Shown piece after piece: positions 7,760 through 16,236 of a stretch of DNA of 64,000 bases (position 1 is its first letter; each line of letters opens with the position of its first letter). This stretch comes from Pseudomonas sivasensis (lineage in GTDB: Bacteria > Pseudomonadota > Gammaproteobacteria > Pseudomonadales > Pseudomonadaceae). Position numbers and translations under genes: made by a program. A model generated the notes under the pieces. That model had not been told where the DNA came from and ran no database searches. It saw nothing but the letters and a program-made list of their open reading frames with translations. The stretch lies in NCBI RefSeq assembly GCF_013778505.1, contig NZ_JAAOWU010000019.1, positions 48,718-112,717 on the forward strand, given 5' to 3'.

Positions 7760-8967
7760 AAGGCAGCCAGCCCGCGGGCCAGGTCTGCCTGCAAGTCGGC
7801 CACGTCTTCCAGGCCTACCGCGATGCGGATCAGGCTGTCCCGAATGCCGGCCGCTTCACGCTCCTGCGGCGCCAGGCGCCCGTGGGAGGTGGTGCTCGGA
7901 TGGGTAATGGTGGTTTTGCTATCTCCCAGGTTGGCCGTGATGGAGATCAGACGCGTCGCGTCGATAAAGCGCCAGGCGCCCTCTTTGCCACCCTTCACCT
8001 CAAAGCTCACCACGGCACCGAAACCACGCTGCTGGCGCTGGGCCAACTCGTGTTGCGGATGGCTCTTGAGGCCGGCGTAGTGCACTTTCTCGATACCGTC
8101 CTGCTGCTCCAGCCACTCGGCCAGAGCCTGAGCGTTGGCGCAATGAGCTTTCATGCGCAGGCTGAGGGTTTCCAGGCCTTTGAGGAAGATCCATGCGTTG
8201 AACGGGCTCAGGGTTGGGCCGGCAGTACGCAAGAAACCCACCACTTCCTTCATCTGCTCGCCGCGACCGGCGACCACGCCACCCATGCAACGACCCTGGC
8301 CGTCGATGAACTTGGTAGCCGAGTGCACGACGATGTCCGCGCCCAGCTTGAGCGGCTGCTGCAAGGCCGGCGTGCAGAAGCAGTTGTCGACTATCAGCAT
8401 CGCGCCCTTGGCGTGAGCCACTTCGGACAGCGCGGCGATATCCACCAGCTCGGCCAGCGGATTGGACGGGGACTCGACGAACAGCAACTTGGTGTTGGCC
8501 TTGATTGCAGCGTCCCAGCCGGACAAATCTGCCAGGGGCACATAGTCCACTTCGATACCGAAGCGCTTGAAGTACTTCTCGAACAGGCTGATGGTCGAAC
8601 CAAACACACTGCGCGACACCAACACGTGGTCACCAGCGCTGCACAGACTCATCACCACCGACAGGATGGCCGCCATGCCGGTGGCCGTGGCCACCGCTTG
8701 CTCAGCGCCTTCCAGGGCCGCAATGCGCTCTTCGAACGCGCGCACGGTAGGATTGGTGTAGCGCGAATACACATTGCCTGGCACTTCGCCCGCAAACCGC
8801 GCAGCCGCATCGGCGGCAGTGCGGAACACGTAGCTGGAGGTGAAGAACATCGGATCACCGTGTTCGCCCTCTGGCGTACGGTGCTGGCCAGCGCGCACAG
8901 CCAGGGTATCGAAAGCTACGCCATCGAGGTCGCTGTCCAAGCGACCGGCATCCCATTCCTGACTCAT
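7756..8967 (-). CDS. metZ: O-succinylhomoserine sulfhydrylase
   Basis: A 403-residue PLP enzyme of the Cys/Met metabolism family. It makes homocysteine from O-succinylhomoserine and sulfide in methionine synthesis. The cofactor lysine is K219 in HSATKFIDGQGR. The YSRYTNPT motif (67-74) and the phosphate-binding AVATATGMAA segment are present. The ATG follows GGAG closely. Position just after purF is the usual Pseudomonas arrangement; the SDR gene overlaps its end. Cystathionine gamma-synthase is a related alternative, but length and context favour MetZ. Confidence 0.92.
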   Translation of the reverse strand: MSQEWDAGRLDSDLDGVAFDTLAVRAGQHRTPEGEHGDPMFFTSSYVFRTAADAAARFAGEVPGNVYSRYTNPTVRAFEERIAALEGAEQAVATATGMAAILSVVMSLCSAGDHVLVSRSVFGSTISLFEKYFKRFGIEVDYVPLADLSGWDAAIKANTKLLFVESPSNPLAELVDIAALSEVAHAKGAMLIVDNCFCTPALQQPLKLGADIVVHSATKFIDGQGRCMGGVVAGRGEQMKEVVGFLRTAGPTLSPFNAWIFLKGLETLSLRMKAHCANAQALAEWLEQQDGIEKVHYAGLKSHPQHELAQRQQRGFGAVVSFEVKGGKEGAWRFIDATRLISITANLGDSKTTITHPSTTSHGRLAPQEREAAGIRDSLIRIAVGLEDVADLQADLARGLAAL

Positions 8968-9006
8968 GCTGCGACTCCTTACTCAATTCTTTATTTAAGA
9001 TACAAA

Positions 9007-9026
9007 ACCGGCCCCTCAGGGCCGGT
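9007..9026 (-). terminator. terminator/attenuator between purF and metZ
   Basis: ACCGGCCC pairs with GGGCCGGT. On the minus strand the stem is followed by TTTTG. It lies 7 bases after the purF stop and 40 bases before the metZ start, so it separates purF from metZ transcription at least partly. Confidence 0.7.
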
Positions 9027-9032
9027 GTTTAC

Positions 9033-10538
9033 TCAGTTGTTGTACAGATCGATGATCGCGCTCACCGCCTGGGTCTTGATCTTCGACGAGTCGTTACGCG
9101 CCTGTTCGATCTTGTTCAGGTAAGCCTCGTCGACGTCACCGGTCACGTACTTGCCGTCGAACACAGCGCAATCGAACTGGTCGATCTTGATCTTGCCACC
9201 GCCGACAGCCTCGATCAGGTCCGGCAGATCCTGGTAGATCAGCCAATCGGCGCCGATCAGGTCGGCCACGTCCTGGGTCGTGCGGTTGTGTGCGATCAAT
9301 TCGTGAGCGCTCGGCATGTCGATACCGTACACGTTCGGATAACGCACGGCAGGCGCTGCGGAACAGAAATACACGTTCTTAGCACCGGCTTCGCGGGCCA
9401 TCTGGATGATCTGCTTGCAGGTGGTGCCGCGCACGATGGAGTCATCCACCAGCATCACGTTCTTGCCGCGAAATTCCAGCTCGATGGCGTTGAGCTTCTG
9501 GCGTACCGACTTCTTGCGCGCTGCCTGGCCCGGCATGATGAAGGTACGGCCGATGTAGCGGTTCTTCACGAAGCCTTCGCGGAACTTGACGCCCAAATGG
9601 TTCGCCAACTCCAGCGCCGCAGTACGACTGGTATCCGGGATCGGGATCACAACGTCGATGTCGTGTTCAGGACGCTCACGCAGGATCTTGTCGGCCAGTT
9701 TCTCGCCCATGCGCAGGCGTGCCTTGTATACCGAAACGCCGTCGATGATCGAATCCGGACGCGCCAGGTAGACGTGCTCGAAGATGCACGGGGTGAGTTT
9801 CGGCGCTACGGCGCACTGACGGGTGTGCAACTTGCCGTCTTCGGTGATGTACACCGCTTCGCCCGGCGCGAGGTCGCGGATCAGGGTGAAGCCCAGCACG
9901 TCGAGGGACACGCTTTCGGACGCGATCATGTACTCGACGCCTTCGTCGGTATGACGCTGGCCGAACACGATCGGGCGGATGCCGTGCGGGTCGCGGAAGC
10001 CGACGATGCCGTAGCCGGTAATCATCGCCACGACGGCATAACCGCCGACGCAGCGGTTATGCACGTCGATCACGGCGGCGAACACGTCTTCTTCGGTGGG
10101 CTGCAGCTTGCCGCGCTGGGCCAGCTCGTGGGCAAACACGTTGAGCAGCACTTCCGAATCGGAGCTGGTGTTGACGTGGCGCAGGTCAGACTCGTAAATC
10201 TCTTTGGCCAGTTGCTCAACGTTGGTCAGGTTACCGTTGTGCGCCAGGGTGATGCCATAAGGCGAGTTGACGTAAAACGGTTGAGCCTCAGCCGAGGTCG
10301 AGCTACCAGCAGTCGGGTAACGCACATGGCCAATGCCCATGTGTCCGACCAGGCGCTGCATGTGACGCTGATGAAACACGTCACGTACCAGCCCATTATC
10401 CTTGCGCAGGAATAACCGGCCGTCGTGGCTGGTCACAATACCGGCAGCATCCTGGCCGCGGTGCTGGAGGACGGTTAGCGCGTCATACAGCGCCTGATTG
10501 ACGTTCGACTTACCGACGATACCGACGATGCCACACAT
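9033..10538 (-). CDS. purF: amidophosphoribosyltransferase
   Basis: A 501-residue enzyme of purine synthesis that transfers glutamine amide nitrogen to PRPP. The start is placed at 10538 so that Cys2 becomes the N-terminal nucleophile (MCGIVGIVGKS); two upstream codons are non-native. The glutaminase half contains QHRGQDAAG. The PRPP-binding motif VMLVDDSIVRGTT is at about residues 360-372. It follows cvpA by 41 bases in the conserved cvpA-purF order. Full length for the family. Confidence 0.97.
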   Translation of the reverse strand: MCGIVGIVGKSNVNQALYDALTVLQHRGQDAAGIVTSHDGRLFLRKDNGLVRDVFHQRHMQRLVGHMGIGHVRYPTAGSSTSAEAQPFYVNSPYGITLAHNGNLTNVEQLAKEIYESDLRHVNTSSDSEVLLNVFAHELAQRGKLQPTEEDVFAAVIDVHNRCVGGYAVVAMITGYGIVGFRDPHGIRPIVFGQRHTDEGVEYMIASESVSLDVLGFTLIRDLAPGEAVYITEDGKLHTRQCAVAPKLTPCIFEHVYLARPDSIIDGVSVYKARLRMGEKLADKILRERPEHDIDVVIPIPDTSRTAALELANHLGVKFREGFVKNRYIGRTFIMPGQAARKKSVRQKLNAIELEFRGKNVMLVDDSIVRGTTCKQIIQMAREAGAKNVYFCSAAPAVRYPNVYGIDMPSAHELIAHNRTTQDVADLIGADWLIYQDLPDLIEAVGGGKIKIDQFDCAVFDGKYVTGDVDEAYLNKIEQARNDSSKIKTQAVSAIIDLYNN

Positions 10539-10579
10539 GCGACGCAACCCCTACTTAATGAATCTTGACTGAACACAGC

Positions 10580-11137
10580 TTACTGAGGCGTTTTGGCCGG
10601 TAAGAGGTGTTCCTTGAACGGAAGATCAGCGGGTACGCTGATCCCGCTGGCCAGCCACTGACTGCTCCACCCCAAGATGAGGTTCTTGGACCAATCTGCA
10701 ACTAATAGAAATTTTGGCACGAGTACCGACTCCTGCCACCACGAATCCTGCTGTACCGGCCCCAGGCTCAACAGCCCGACCGCCACGACCACCAGCAACG
10801 CGCCACGCGCGGCGCCAAAGGCCATGCCGAGAAATCGATCGGTCCCGGAGAGACCGGTGACACGTATCAATTCGCCAATAAGATAGTTGACCATTGCTCC
10901 CACCAGCAGCGTGGCGATGAACATGATGGCGCAGCCCGCGATGACGCGAGCCGAGGGTGTCTCTATGTATCCGGCCAGATAGACCGACAGTGAACCACCG
11001 AACATCCAGGCTACGACTCCTGCGATGATCCAGGTCAGCAACGACAGTGCTTCTTTTACGAAGCCGCGGCTTAGACTGATCAAAGCGGAGATGGCGACGA
11101 TTGCAACAATCGCCCAATCAACCCAGGTAAATGGCAC
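10580..11137 (-). CDS. cvpA: CvpA family inner-membrane protein
   Basis: A 185-residue protein with four hydrophobic segments in the first 130 residues, starting FTWVDWAIVAIVAISALISL and including SRGFVKEALSLLTWI, the conserved CvpA N-terminal region. In enterobacteria CvpA is required for colicin V production and for bile and envelope stress resistance. Its molecular role is unresolved. The start is GTG at 11137. It sits between dedD and purF, the usual order, and is probably co-transcribed with purF. Confidence 0.93.
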   Translation of the reverse strand: MPFTWVDWAIVAIVAISALISLSRGFVKEALSLLTWIIAGVVAWMFGGSLSVYLAGYIETPSARVIAGCAIMFIATLLVGAMVNYLIGELIRVTGLSGTDRFLGMAFGAARGALLVVVAVGLLSLGPVQQDSWWQESVLVPKFLLVADWSKNLILGWSSQWLASGISVPADLPFKEHLLPAKTPQ

Positions 11138-11270
11138 GTTTGAGCCTACGGACAGATAAGGCGGCGCATTTTAGCAGAGCGCCGGGCTATCGGTAAGCTG
11201 TGATTGCAGCTGCTTTGCAAATCAATAGTTTGTGGCGAGCCAGCACCATTTCAACCCATTGAAAAACCAA

Positions 11271-11360
11271 TGTGGGAGAGGGCTTGCTCGCGATGGCGGC
11301 GGATCAGTCAATTCATCCGTTGACTGTCACAACGCCATCGAGAGCAAGCCCCCTCCCACA
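11271..11360. repeat. REPIN-like inverted pair (short REP family), copy 1
   Basis: TGTGGGAGAGGGCTTGCTCG at the left and its imperfect reverse complement ending CCCCCTCCCACA at the right enclose about 45 bases that also pair in part (GATGGCG/CGCCATC). This is the paired-REP form. It fills most of the 257-bp gap between dedD and cvpA. Confidence 0.85.
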
Positions 11361-11394
11361 TTTGATCGCATTCCAAGCCAAAATCGATACGAAC

Positions 11395-12045
11395 TCAGCC
11401 GCGCTCAGGTTGGAAACGCGTAACGAACCCCTTCAGGTTTTGCTGGCGATCCAGCAAGTCACGCAGGCGGTCGGCCTCGGCACGCTCGATCAGCGGCCCG
11501 ATAAACACGCGATTCTTGCCATCGGCACTGCGGATATAGGCGTTGTAACCCTGGCTGCGCAGCTTCTTCTGCAAGGCATCGGCACCTTCGCGATTGCCCA
11601 GGCTAGCCACCTGGATCGACCAACTGATCGGCAAACCGTTAGGATCGATACGGCTCTGACCCACGTCCGGCTTGCCCGGCGCGGCAGGTTGCGGCGCTAC
11701 CGGCTTGGGCGCAGGCACCGGTGCGGCAGGCTTGGCGGCTACGACTGGAGCCGGAGCGGGCTTGACCACCGGCACGCTCGGCTGCACCGGCGTAGAGGGC
11801 GCCGCCATTTCCTCATCGGTCGGCACAGGCTCTTCCTCAGGCAAGGCCTGGGGCTCAGGGACCACAACCGGCTCAACCTGCACCTGCGGCAATGACGGTG
11901 CCTCGGGCGCAGCCGGGGCCTCGACGACCACTTGGCGCTGTTCGTCCTGACGGGAAAACAGCATCGGCAGGAAAATCACCGCCAATGCCACCAATACCAG
12001 GGCGCCGACCATTCGCTGCTTGTATGCGCTATCCAGTAATGCCAT
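11395..12045 (-). CDS. dedD: SPOR domain cell-division protein, DedD-like
   Basis: A 216-residue protein. One membrane helix near the N-terminus (MVGALVLVALAVIFLPMLF, about residues 12-30), then a long Pro/Ala/Val linker, then a C-terminal SPOR domain from about residue 135 (SWSIQVASLGNREGADALQK) ending at 216. SPOR domains bind denuded septal peptidoglycan, which puts the protein at the division site. The start at 12045 follows a perfect GGAGGAAG; upstream in-frame codons belong to the folC end, which it overlaps by 17 bases. The folC-dedD-cvpA-purF order supports the name. Confidence 0.88.
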   Translation of the reverse strand: MALLDSAYKQRMVGALVLVALAVIFLPMLFSRQDEQRQVVVEAPAAPEAPSLPQVQVEPVVVPEPQALPEEEPVPTDEEMAAPSTPVQPSVPVVKPAPAPVVAAKPAAPVPAPKPVAPQPAAPGKPDVGQSRIDPNGLPISWSIQVASLGNREGADALQKKLRSQGYNAYIRSADGKNRVFIGPLIERAEADRLRDLLDRQQNLKGFVTRFQPERG

Positions 12046-13336
12046 GTGCAGCTTCCTCCGTGGAGCGCCGGGCCAACCACTCAAGCGCCTCGGCAACACA
12101 ATAAAATGATCCGAACAACAGAATCTCGTCCTCGGCCGTCGCTAACGCGCACTGCGCCTCAAGGGCAGCGGTCACGCTTGCATACGACGTCACGGGCGCA
12201 CCAAGGTTCTGCAACGCAACTTTAAGCTCTGCGGACGGACGGCTGCGCGGTGTATCCAGCGGCGCCACCGCCCACGCCTGAACACTGCCCTGCAACGGTG
12301 CAATCACGCCGTCCAGATCCTTATCGGCAAGCAACCCAAAGACGGCCAGACGACGCCCCACCGGCGGCGTAAGCGCCAGGCGCTGCGCCAGGTACTCGGC
12401 CGCATGAGGGTTATGACCTACATCCAGCAACAAGTTGAGGCGTTTGCCCTGCCACTCGAATGCGCGACGATCCAAGCGGCCCACCATTCGGGCTGCCAGC
12501 AAAGTCGCAGCAATCTGCTCGGCATGCCAAGGCAGATCCAGCAGCAGATAGGCTTGCAAGGCGAGCGCGGCGTTTTCCATCGGCAGGTTCAGCAGCGGCA
12601 GATCGCGCAGCTCTACAACTTGGCCACGGGCATCCCGCCCTTGCCACTGCCAGTGCTGCGCGCCGATTTCAAGATTAAATTCGCGACCACGCAGGTAGAA
12701 CGGGCAATCCAGCTCGCGCACCTTGTCCAGCAAGGGCTGCGGCGGATCCAGATCACCACACAGCGCGGGCTTGCCTTGGCGGAAAATTCCGGCCTTTTCG
12801 TAAGACACCGACTCGCGGGTATCCCCTAGGTAGTCAGCATGGTCAACACCAATACTGGTCACCAGCGCCAGGTCGGCATCCACCACGTTGACTGTGTCCA
12901 GACGCCCACCCAGACCGACTTCCAGAACCACCACATCCAACTGCGCACGCTCGAACAACCAGAACGCCGCGAGGGTGCCCATCTCGAAGTAAGTCAGGGA
13001 AGTCTCGCCCCGGCCGGCATCCAGTGCGGCGAAGGCTTCGCAGAGTTGCTCGTCAGTGGCCTCAAGGCCATTGAGTTGCACCCGCTCGTTGTAGCGCAGC
13101 AGGTGCGGTGAGCTGTACACGCCTACCTTCAGCCCTTGGGCTTGCAGCAGCGCGGCGACAAAGGCGCAGGTAGAGCCTTTGCCGTTGGTGCCGGTCACCG
13201 TGATCACACGCGGTGCCGGACGGCCCAACCCGAGGCGGGCCGCTACCTGTTGCGAGCGCTCCAGGCCCATGTCGATGGCGGACGGATGCAACTGCTCAAG
13301 GTAGGCGAGCCACTCGCCCAGGGTACGTTGGGTCAT
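12029..13336 (-). CDS. folC: bifunctional folylpolyglutamate/dihydrofolate synthase
   Basis: A 435-residue Mur-ligase-type enzyme that adds Glu to dihydropteroate and folates. The ATP-binding loop TGTNGKGS is at residues 48-55. The family segments VGLGGRLDTVNVVDADLALV and a conserved DVGHNPHAA stretch are present. It overlaps accD by ATGA and dedD by 17 bases, so the three are one transcript. Length is normal. Confidence 0.96.
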   Translation of the reverse strand: MTQRTLGEWLAYLEQLHPSAIDMGLERSQQVAARLGLGRPAPRVITVTGTNGKGSTCAFVAALLQAQGLKVGVYSSPHLLRYNERVQLNGLEATDEQLCEAFAALDAGRGETSLTYFEMGTLAAFWLFERAQLDVVVLEVGLGGRLDTVNVVDADLALVTSIGVDHADYLGDTRESVSYEKAGIFRQGKPALCGDLDPPQPLLDKVRELDCPFYLRGREFNLEIGAQHWQWQGRDARGQVVELRDLPLLNLPMENAALALQAYLLLDLPWHAEQIAATLLAARMVGRLDRRAFEWQGKRLNLLLDVGHNPHAAEYLAQRLALTPPVGRRLAVFGLLADKDLDGVIAPLQGSVQAWAVAPLDTPRSRPSAELKVALQNLGAPVTSYASVTAALEAQCALATAEDEILLFGSFYCVAEALEWLARRSTEEAAHGITG

Positions 13337-14253
13337 AGGTTCGCAGGCACTGGCGGTACGACGATAGGCTCGACTTTAGGCGCGACGTACACAGGTGTCG
13401 GCAGGCCCATCATTTGCGCCAACAGGTTACCCAGACGTGGACGCAGTTCACCACGCGGGATGATCAAGTCGATTGCGCCGTGCTCCAGCAAAAACTCGCT
13501 GCGCTGGAAACCTTCCGGCAATTTCTCGCGAACGGTCTGCTCGATCACGCGCGGGCCGGCAAAGCCGATCAGGGCTTTTGGCTCGCCGACGATCACATCG
13601 CCCAGCATCGCCAGGCTGGCAGAAACACCACCGTAGACCGGGTCGGTCAGCACGGAGATGAACGGAATACCTTCTTCGCGCAGACGCGCCAGCACCGCTG
13701 AGGTCTTGGCCATTTGCATCAGGGAGATCAGGGCTTCCTGCATACGCGCACCACCGGAGGCGGCGAAGCAGATCATCGGGCAACGGTTTTCCAGGGCGTA
13801 GTTGGCGGCGCGCACGAAGCGCTCGCCGACGATCGCACCCATGGAGCCACCCATGAAGGAGAACTCGAACGCCGAGACCACCACCGGCATACCCAGCAGC
13901 TTGCCGCTGACCGAAATCAGCGCGTCCTTCTCACCGGTCTGCTTTTGTGCAGCGGTCAGGCGGTCCTTGTACTTCTTGCCGTCGCGAAACTTAAGGCGAT
14001 CCACTGGCTCCAGGTCAGCACCCAGCTCGTTACGGCCGTCAGCGTCCAGGAAGATGTCGATGCGGGCGCGGGCGCCGATACGCATGTGGTGGTTGCACTT
14101 TGGGCAAACGTCCAGGGTCTTTTCCAGCTCCGGACGGTACAGCACCGCGTCGCAGGAAGGGCACTTGTGCCACAGACCTTCAGGAACCGAGCTTTTTTTC
14201 ACCTCGGAACGCATGATCGAAGGGATCAGTTTGTCTACTAACCAGTTGCTCAT
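13333..14253 (-). CDS. accD: acetyl-CoA carboxylase, carboxyltransferase beta subunit
   Basis: A 306-residue subunit of the carboxyltransferase that makes malonyl-CoA. The N-terminal zinc ribbon has C31, C34, C50 and C53. The crotonase-like core includes FMGGSMGAIVGERF and ASGGARMQEA. The start at 14253 (MSNWLVDKL) follows GGAGAAAG; an upstream codon at 14286 is not needed. It overlaps folC by four bases. The 244-bp gap to trpF (14254-14497) contains no clear gene. Confidence 0.97.
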   Translation of the reverse strand: MSNWLVDKLIPSIMRSEVKKSSVPEGLWHKCPSCDAVLYRPELEKTLDVCPKCNHHMRIGARARIDIFLDADGRNELGADLEPVDRLKFRDGKKYKDRLTAAQKQTGEKDALISVSGKLLGMPVVVSAFEFSFMGGSMGAIVGERFVRAANYALENRCPMICFAASGGARMQEALISLMQMAKTSAVLARLREEGIPFISVLTDPVYGGVSASLAMLGDVIVGEPKALIGFAGPRVIEQTVREKLPEGFQRSEFLLEHGAIDLIIPRGELRPRLGNLLAQMMGLPTPVYVAPKVEPIVVPPVPANL

Positions 14254-14497
14254 GCTTTCTTTCTCCAGTACCGGTGGCTTGAACACAGCCCCGCGTATGC
14301 CCTTGAGCTAAATTCATATGTGGCGATGACGCCGGCTGGACGGGGTCAGACGTTCGACCTGCCATTTCCAGCCTGCATCCTCAGCCTTCCAGACAACCTG
14401 CCAGCGCAGAGTTGCCACTTCATTTCCGGGCCATCCTCAGACGGCACCGGGCTGTTTTACACAGTGGTAGTTATGGACGGCGGCAGACTGCCAGCCG

Positions 14498-15118
14498 TCA
14501 CATCCCGCGCACAGCCTGCATAAATGCGCGAATCTTGTCGTGATCCTTGAGACCCTTGCCCTGCTCCACGCCACCGCTGACATCCACGGCGTAAGGGCGA
14601 ACCTGCTCAATGGCTGCCGCAACGTTCGCGGGATTGAGCCCACCTGCCAGGATGATCGGCTTGCTTAAACCCTCAGGAATCAGCGACCAATCGAACGCTT
14701 CGCCAGTGCCGCCGGGCACGCCTTCGACATACGTATCCAGCAAAATCCCGCGGGCGCCACCGTAGGCGGCACACGCGCTGGCGATATCGTCCCCAGACTT
14801 CACGCGCAGCGCCTTGATATACGGACGCTGATAGCTTTCACATTCGTCCGGGGTTTCGTCGCCATGAAACTGCAACATGTCCAGTTGCACGGCATCCAGG
14901 GTTTCATTGAGTTCACAACGACTAGCATTGACGAACAAACCCACGGTAGTCACGAACGGTGGCAATGCGGCAATAATCGCCCGCGCCTGCAACACATTCA
15001 CCGCCCGCGGGCTCCTGGCATAAAACACGAAACCAATGGCGTCCGCCCCCGCCTCGACTGCCGCCAGCGCATCTTCTATGCGGGTAATCCCGCAAATCTT
15101 GCTGCGAACGACGGGCAT
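14498..15118 (-). CDS. trpF: phosphoribosylanthranilate isomerase
   Basis: A 206-residue TIM barrel for the third step of tryptophan synthesis. The conserved first strand reads KICGITRIEDA with the catalytic Cys at residue 9, and the C-terminal phosphate site is VDVSGGVEQGKGLKD. Its position between truA and accD is standard in Pseudomonas. Length is normal. Confidence 0.96.
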   Translation of the reverse strand: MPVVRSKICGITRIEDALAAVEAGADAIGFVFYARSPRAVNVLQARAIIAALPPFVTTVGLFVNASRCELNETLDAVQLDMLQFHGDETPDECESYQRPYIKALRVKSGDDIASACAAYGGARGILLDTYVEGVPGGTGEAFDWSLIPEGLSKPIILAGGLNPANVAAAIEQVRPYAVDVSGGVEQGKGLKDHDKIRAFMQAVRGM

Positions 15119-15181
15119 ATCGTAGAAACCTCAGGGTTGGACCGAGAAAGTCCCGGATGGTAACAAAAGCTTTTCCGGGCG

Positions 15182-16006
15182 TCAGCCGCCAAGTTCGCTG
15201 AATCCGGTAAGGAAGTGCGGCCCGATAAATCGCTGGGGCAGTTCGAACTCGTCGCGGTACTCCACATCCACCAGATATAGGCCAAATGGATGCGCAGTTA
15301 CCCCGCCGGTACGGCGAACCCTGCTCTCCAGCACTTCCCTGGCCCATTCGACCGGGCGTTCGCCGGTACCGATGGTCATCAGCACACCGGCGATATTGCG
15401 CACCATATGGTGCAGAAACGCGCCAGCGCGTATATCCAGCACGATCATCTTGCCGTGGCGGGTCACACGCAGGTGGTGGACTTCCTTGATAGGCGACTTG
15501 GCCTGGCACTGGCCGGCACGGAAGGCGCTGAAATCATGCACACCCACCAGATGCTGCGCGGCCTCGGCCATGCGCTCGGCATCCAGCGGACGGTGGTTCC
15601 AGGTGATTTCTTCGTTAAGGTGCGCCGGGCGGATCTGGTCGTTGTAGATCACGTAGCGGTAACGCCGCGCAATCGCCTTGAAGCGCGCATGAAAATGCGC
15701 TGGCATGACCTTGGCCCAGCTGACGCTGACGTCGTGGGGCAAATTGATGTTGGCGCCCATCACCCAAGCCTTCATCGTGCGCTCGGCCTGAGTATCGAAG
15801 TGGACCACTTGGCCACAGGCGTGCACACCGGCGTCGGTACGTCCGGCGCACATCAGCGAAACGGGCGAATCGGCGACCTTGGACAGGGCCTTTTCCAGGG
15901 TTTCCTGTACCGTCAGCACGCCAGACGCCTGGCGCTGCCAGCCGCGATAGCGCGAACCTTTGTATTCCACGCCCAGGGCGATGCGGTAAAAGCCTGCGGC
16001 CGCCAT
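15182..16006 (-). CDS. truA: tRNA pseudouridine(38-40) synthase
   Basis: A 274-residue enzyme that makes pseudouridine at tRNA positions 38-40. The catalytic Asp is D58 in CAGRTDAGVHACGQ. The frame also opens upstream with TTG at 16063, but starting at ATG 16006 puts the catalytic Asp where it is in E. coli TruA (about residue 60), so this start is preferred. Neither start has a clear Shine-Dalgarno. It lies between fimV and trpF, the usual order, and a paired REP separates it from fimV. Confidence 0.93.
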   Translation of the reverse strand: MAAAGFYRIALGVEYKGSRYRGWQRQASGVLTVQETLEKALSKVADSPVSLMCAGRTDAGVHACGQVVHFDTQAERTMKAWVMGANINLPHDVSVSWAKVMPAHFHARFKAIARRYRYVIYNDQIRPAHLNEEITWNHRPLDAERMAEAAQHLVGVHDFSAFRAGQCQAKSPIKEVHHLRVTRHGKMIVLDIRAGAFLHHMVRNIAGVLMTIGTGERPVEWAREVLESRVRRTGGVTAHPFGLYLVDVEYRDEFELPQRFIGPHFLTGFSELGG

Positions 16007-16129
16007 TTCGGCGGCCGCGTTATCTATATTTGCCAAGAACTGAGAGCCTGATGAATTGCGCAAAGGCGGCCATTATAAATGCGGCAGCCGTGTGACGGGC
16101 GCTTTTGTTAGGGATTGACGCAGACCACA

Positions 16130-16219
16130 TGTGAAAAGGGGCTTGCTCCCGATAGCGCGGTGCCAATCAGCACATGTAAGGCTGATCCACTGCTATCGGG
16201 AGCAAGCCCCCTCCCACAT
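16130..16219. repeat. REPIN-like inverted pair, copy 2
   Basis: Arms GGGGCTTGCTCCCGATAGC and GCTATCGGGAGCAAGCCCC match perfectly, with a short variable centre. It occupies the gap between the fimV stop and the truA start. Confidence 0.9.
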
Positions 16220-16236
16220 CAGAGCGGTATCGACCT

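Noticed and set aside
7118..9123. Long plus-strand frames opposite the SDR and metZ genes
   Set aside because: High-GC shadows of well-supported minus-strand genes.
14320..14523. 67-codon plus-strand frame between accD and trpF
   Set aside because: No ribosome-binding site, overlaps trpF's end, unlikely composition.
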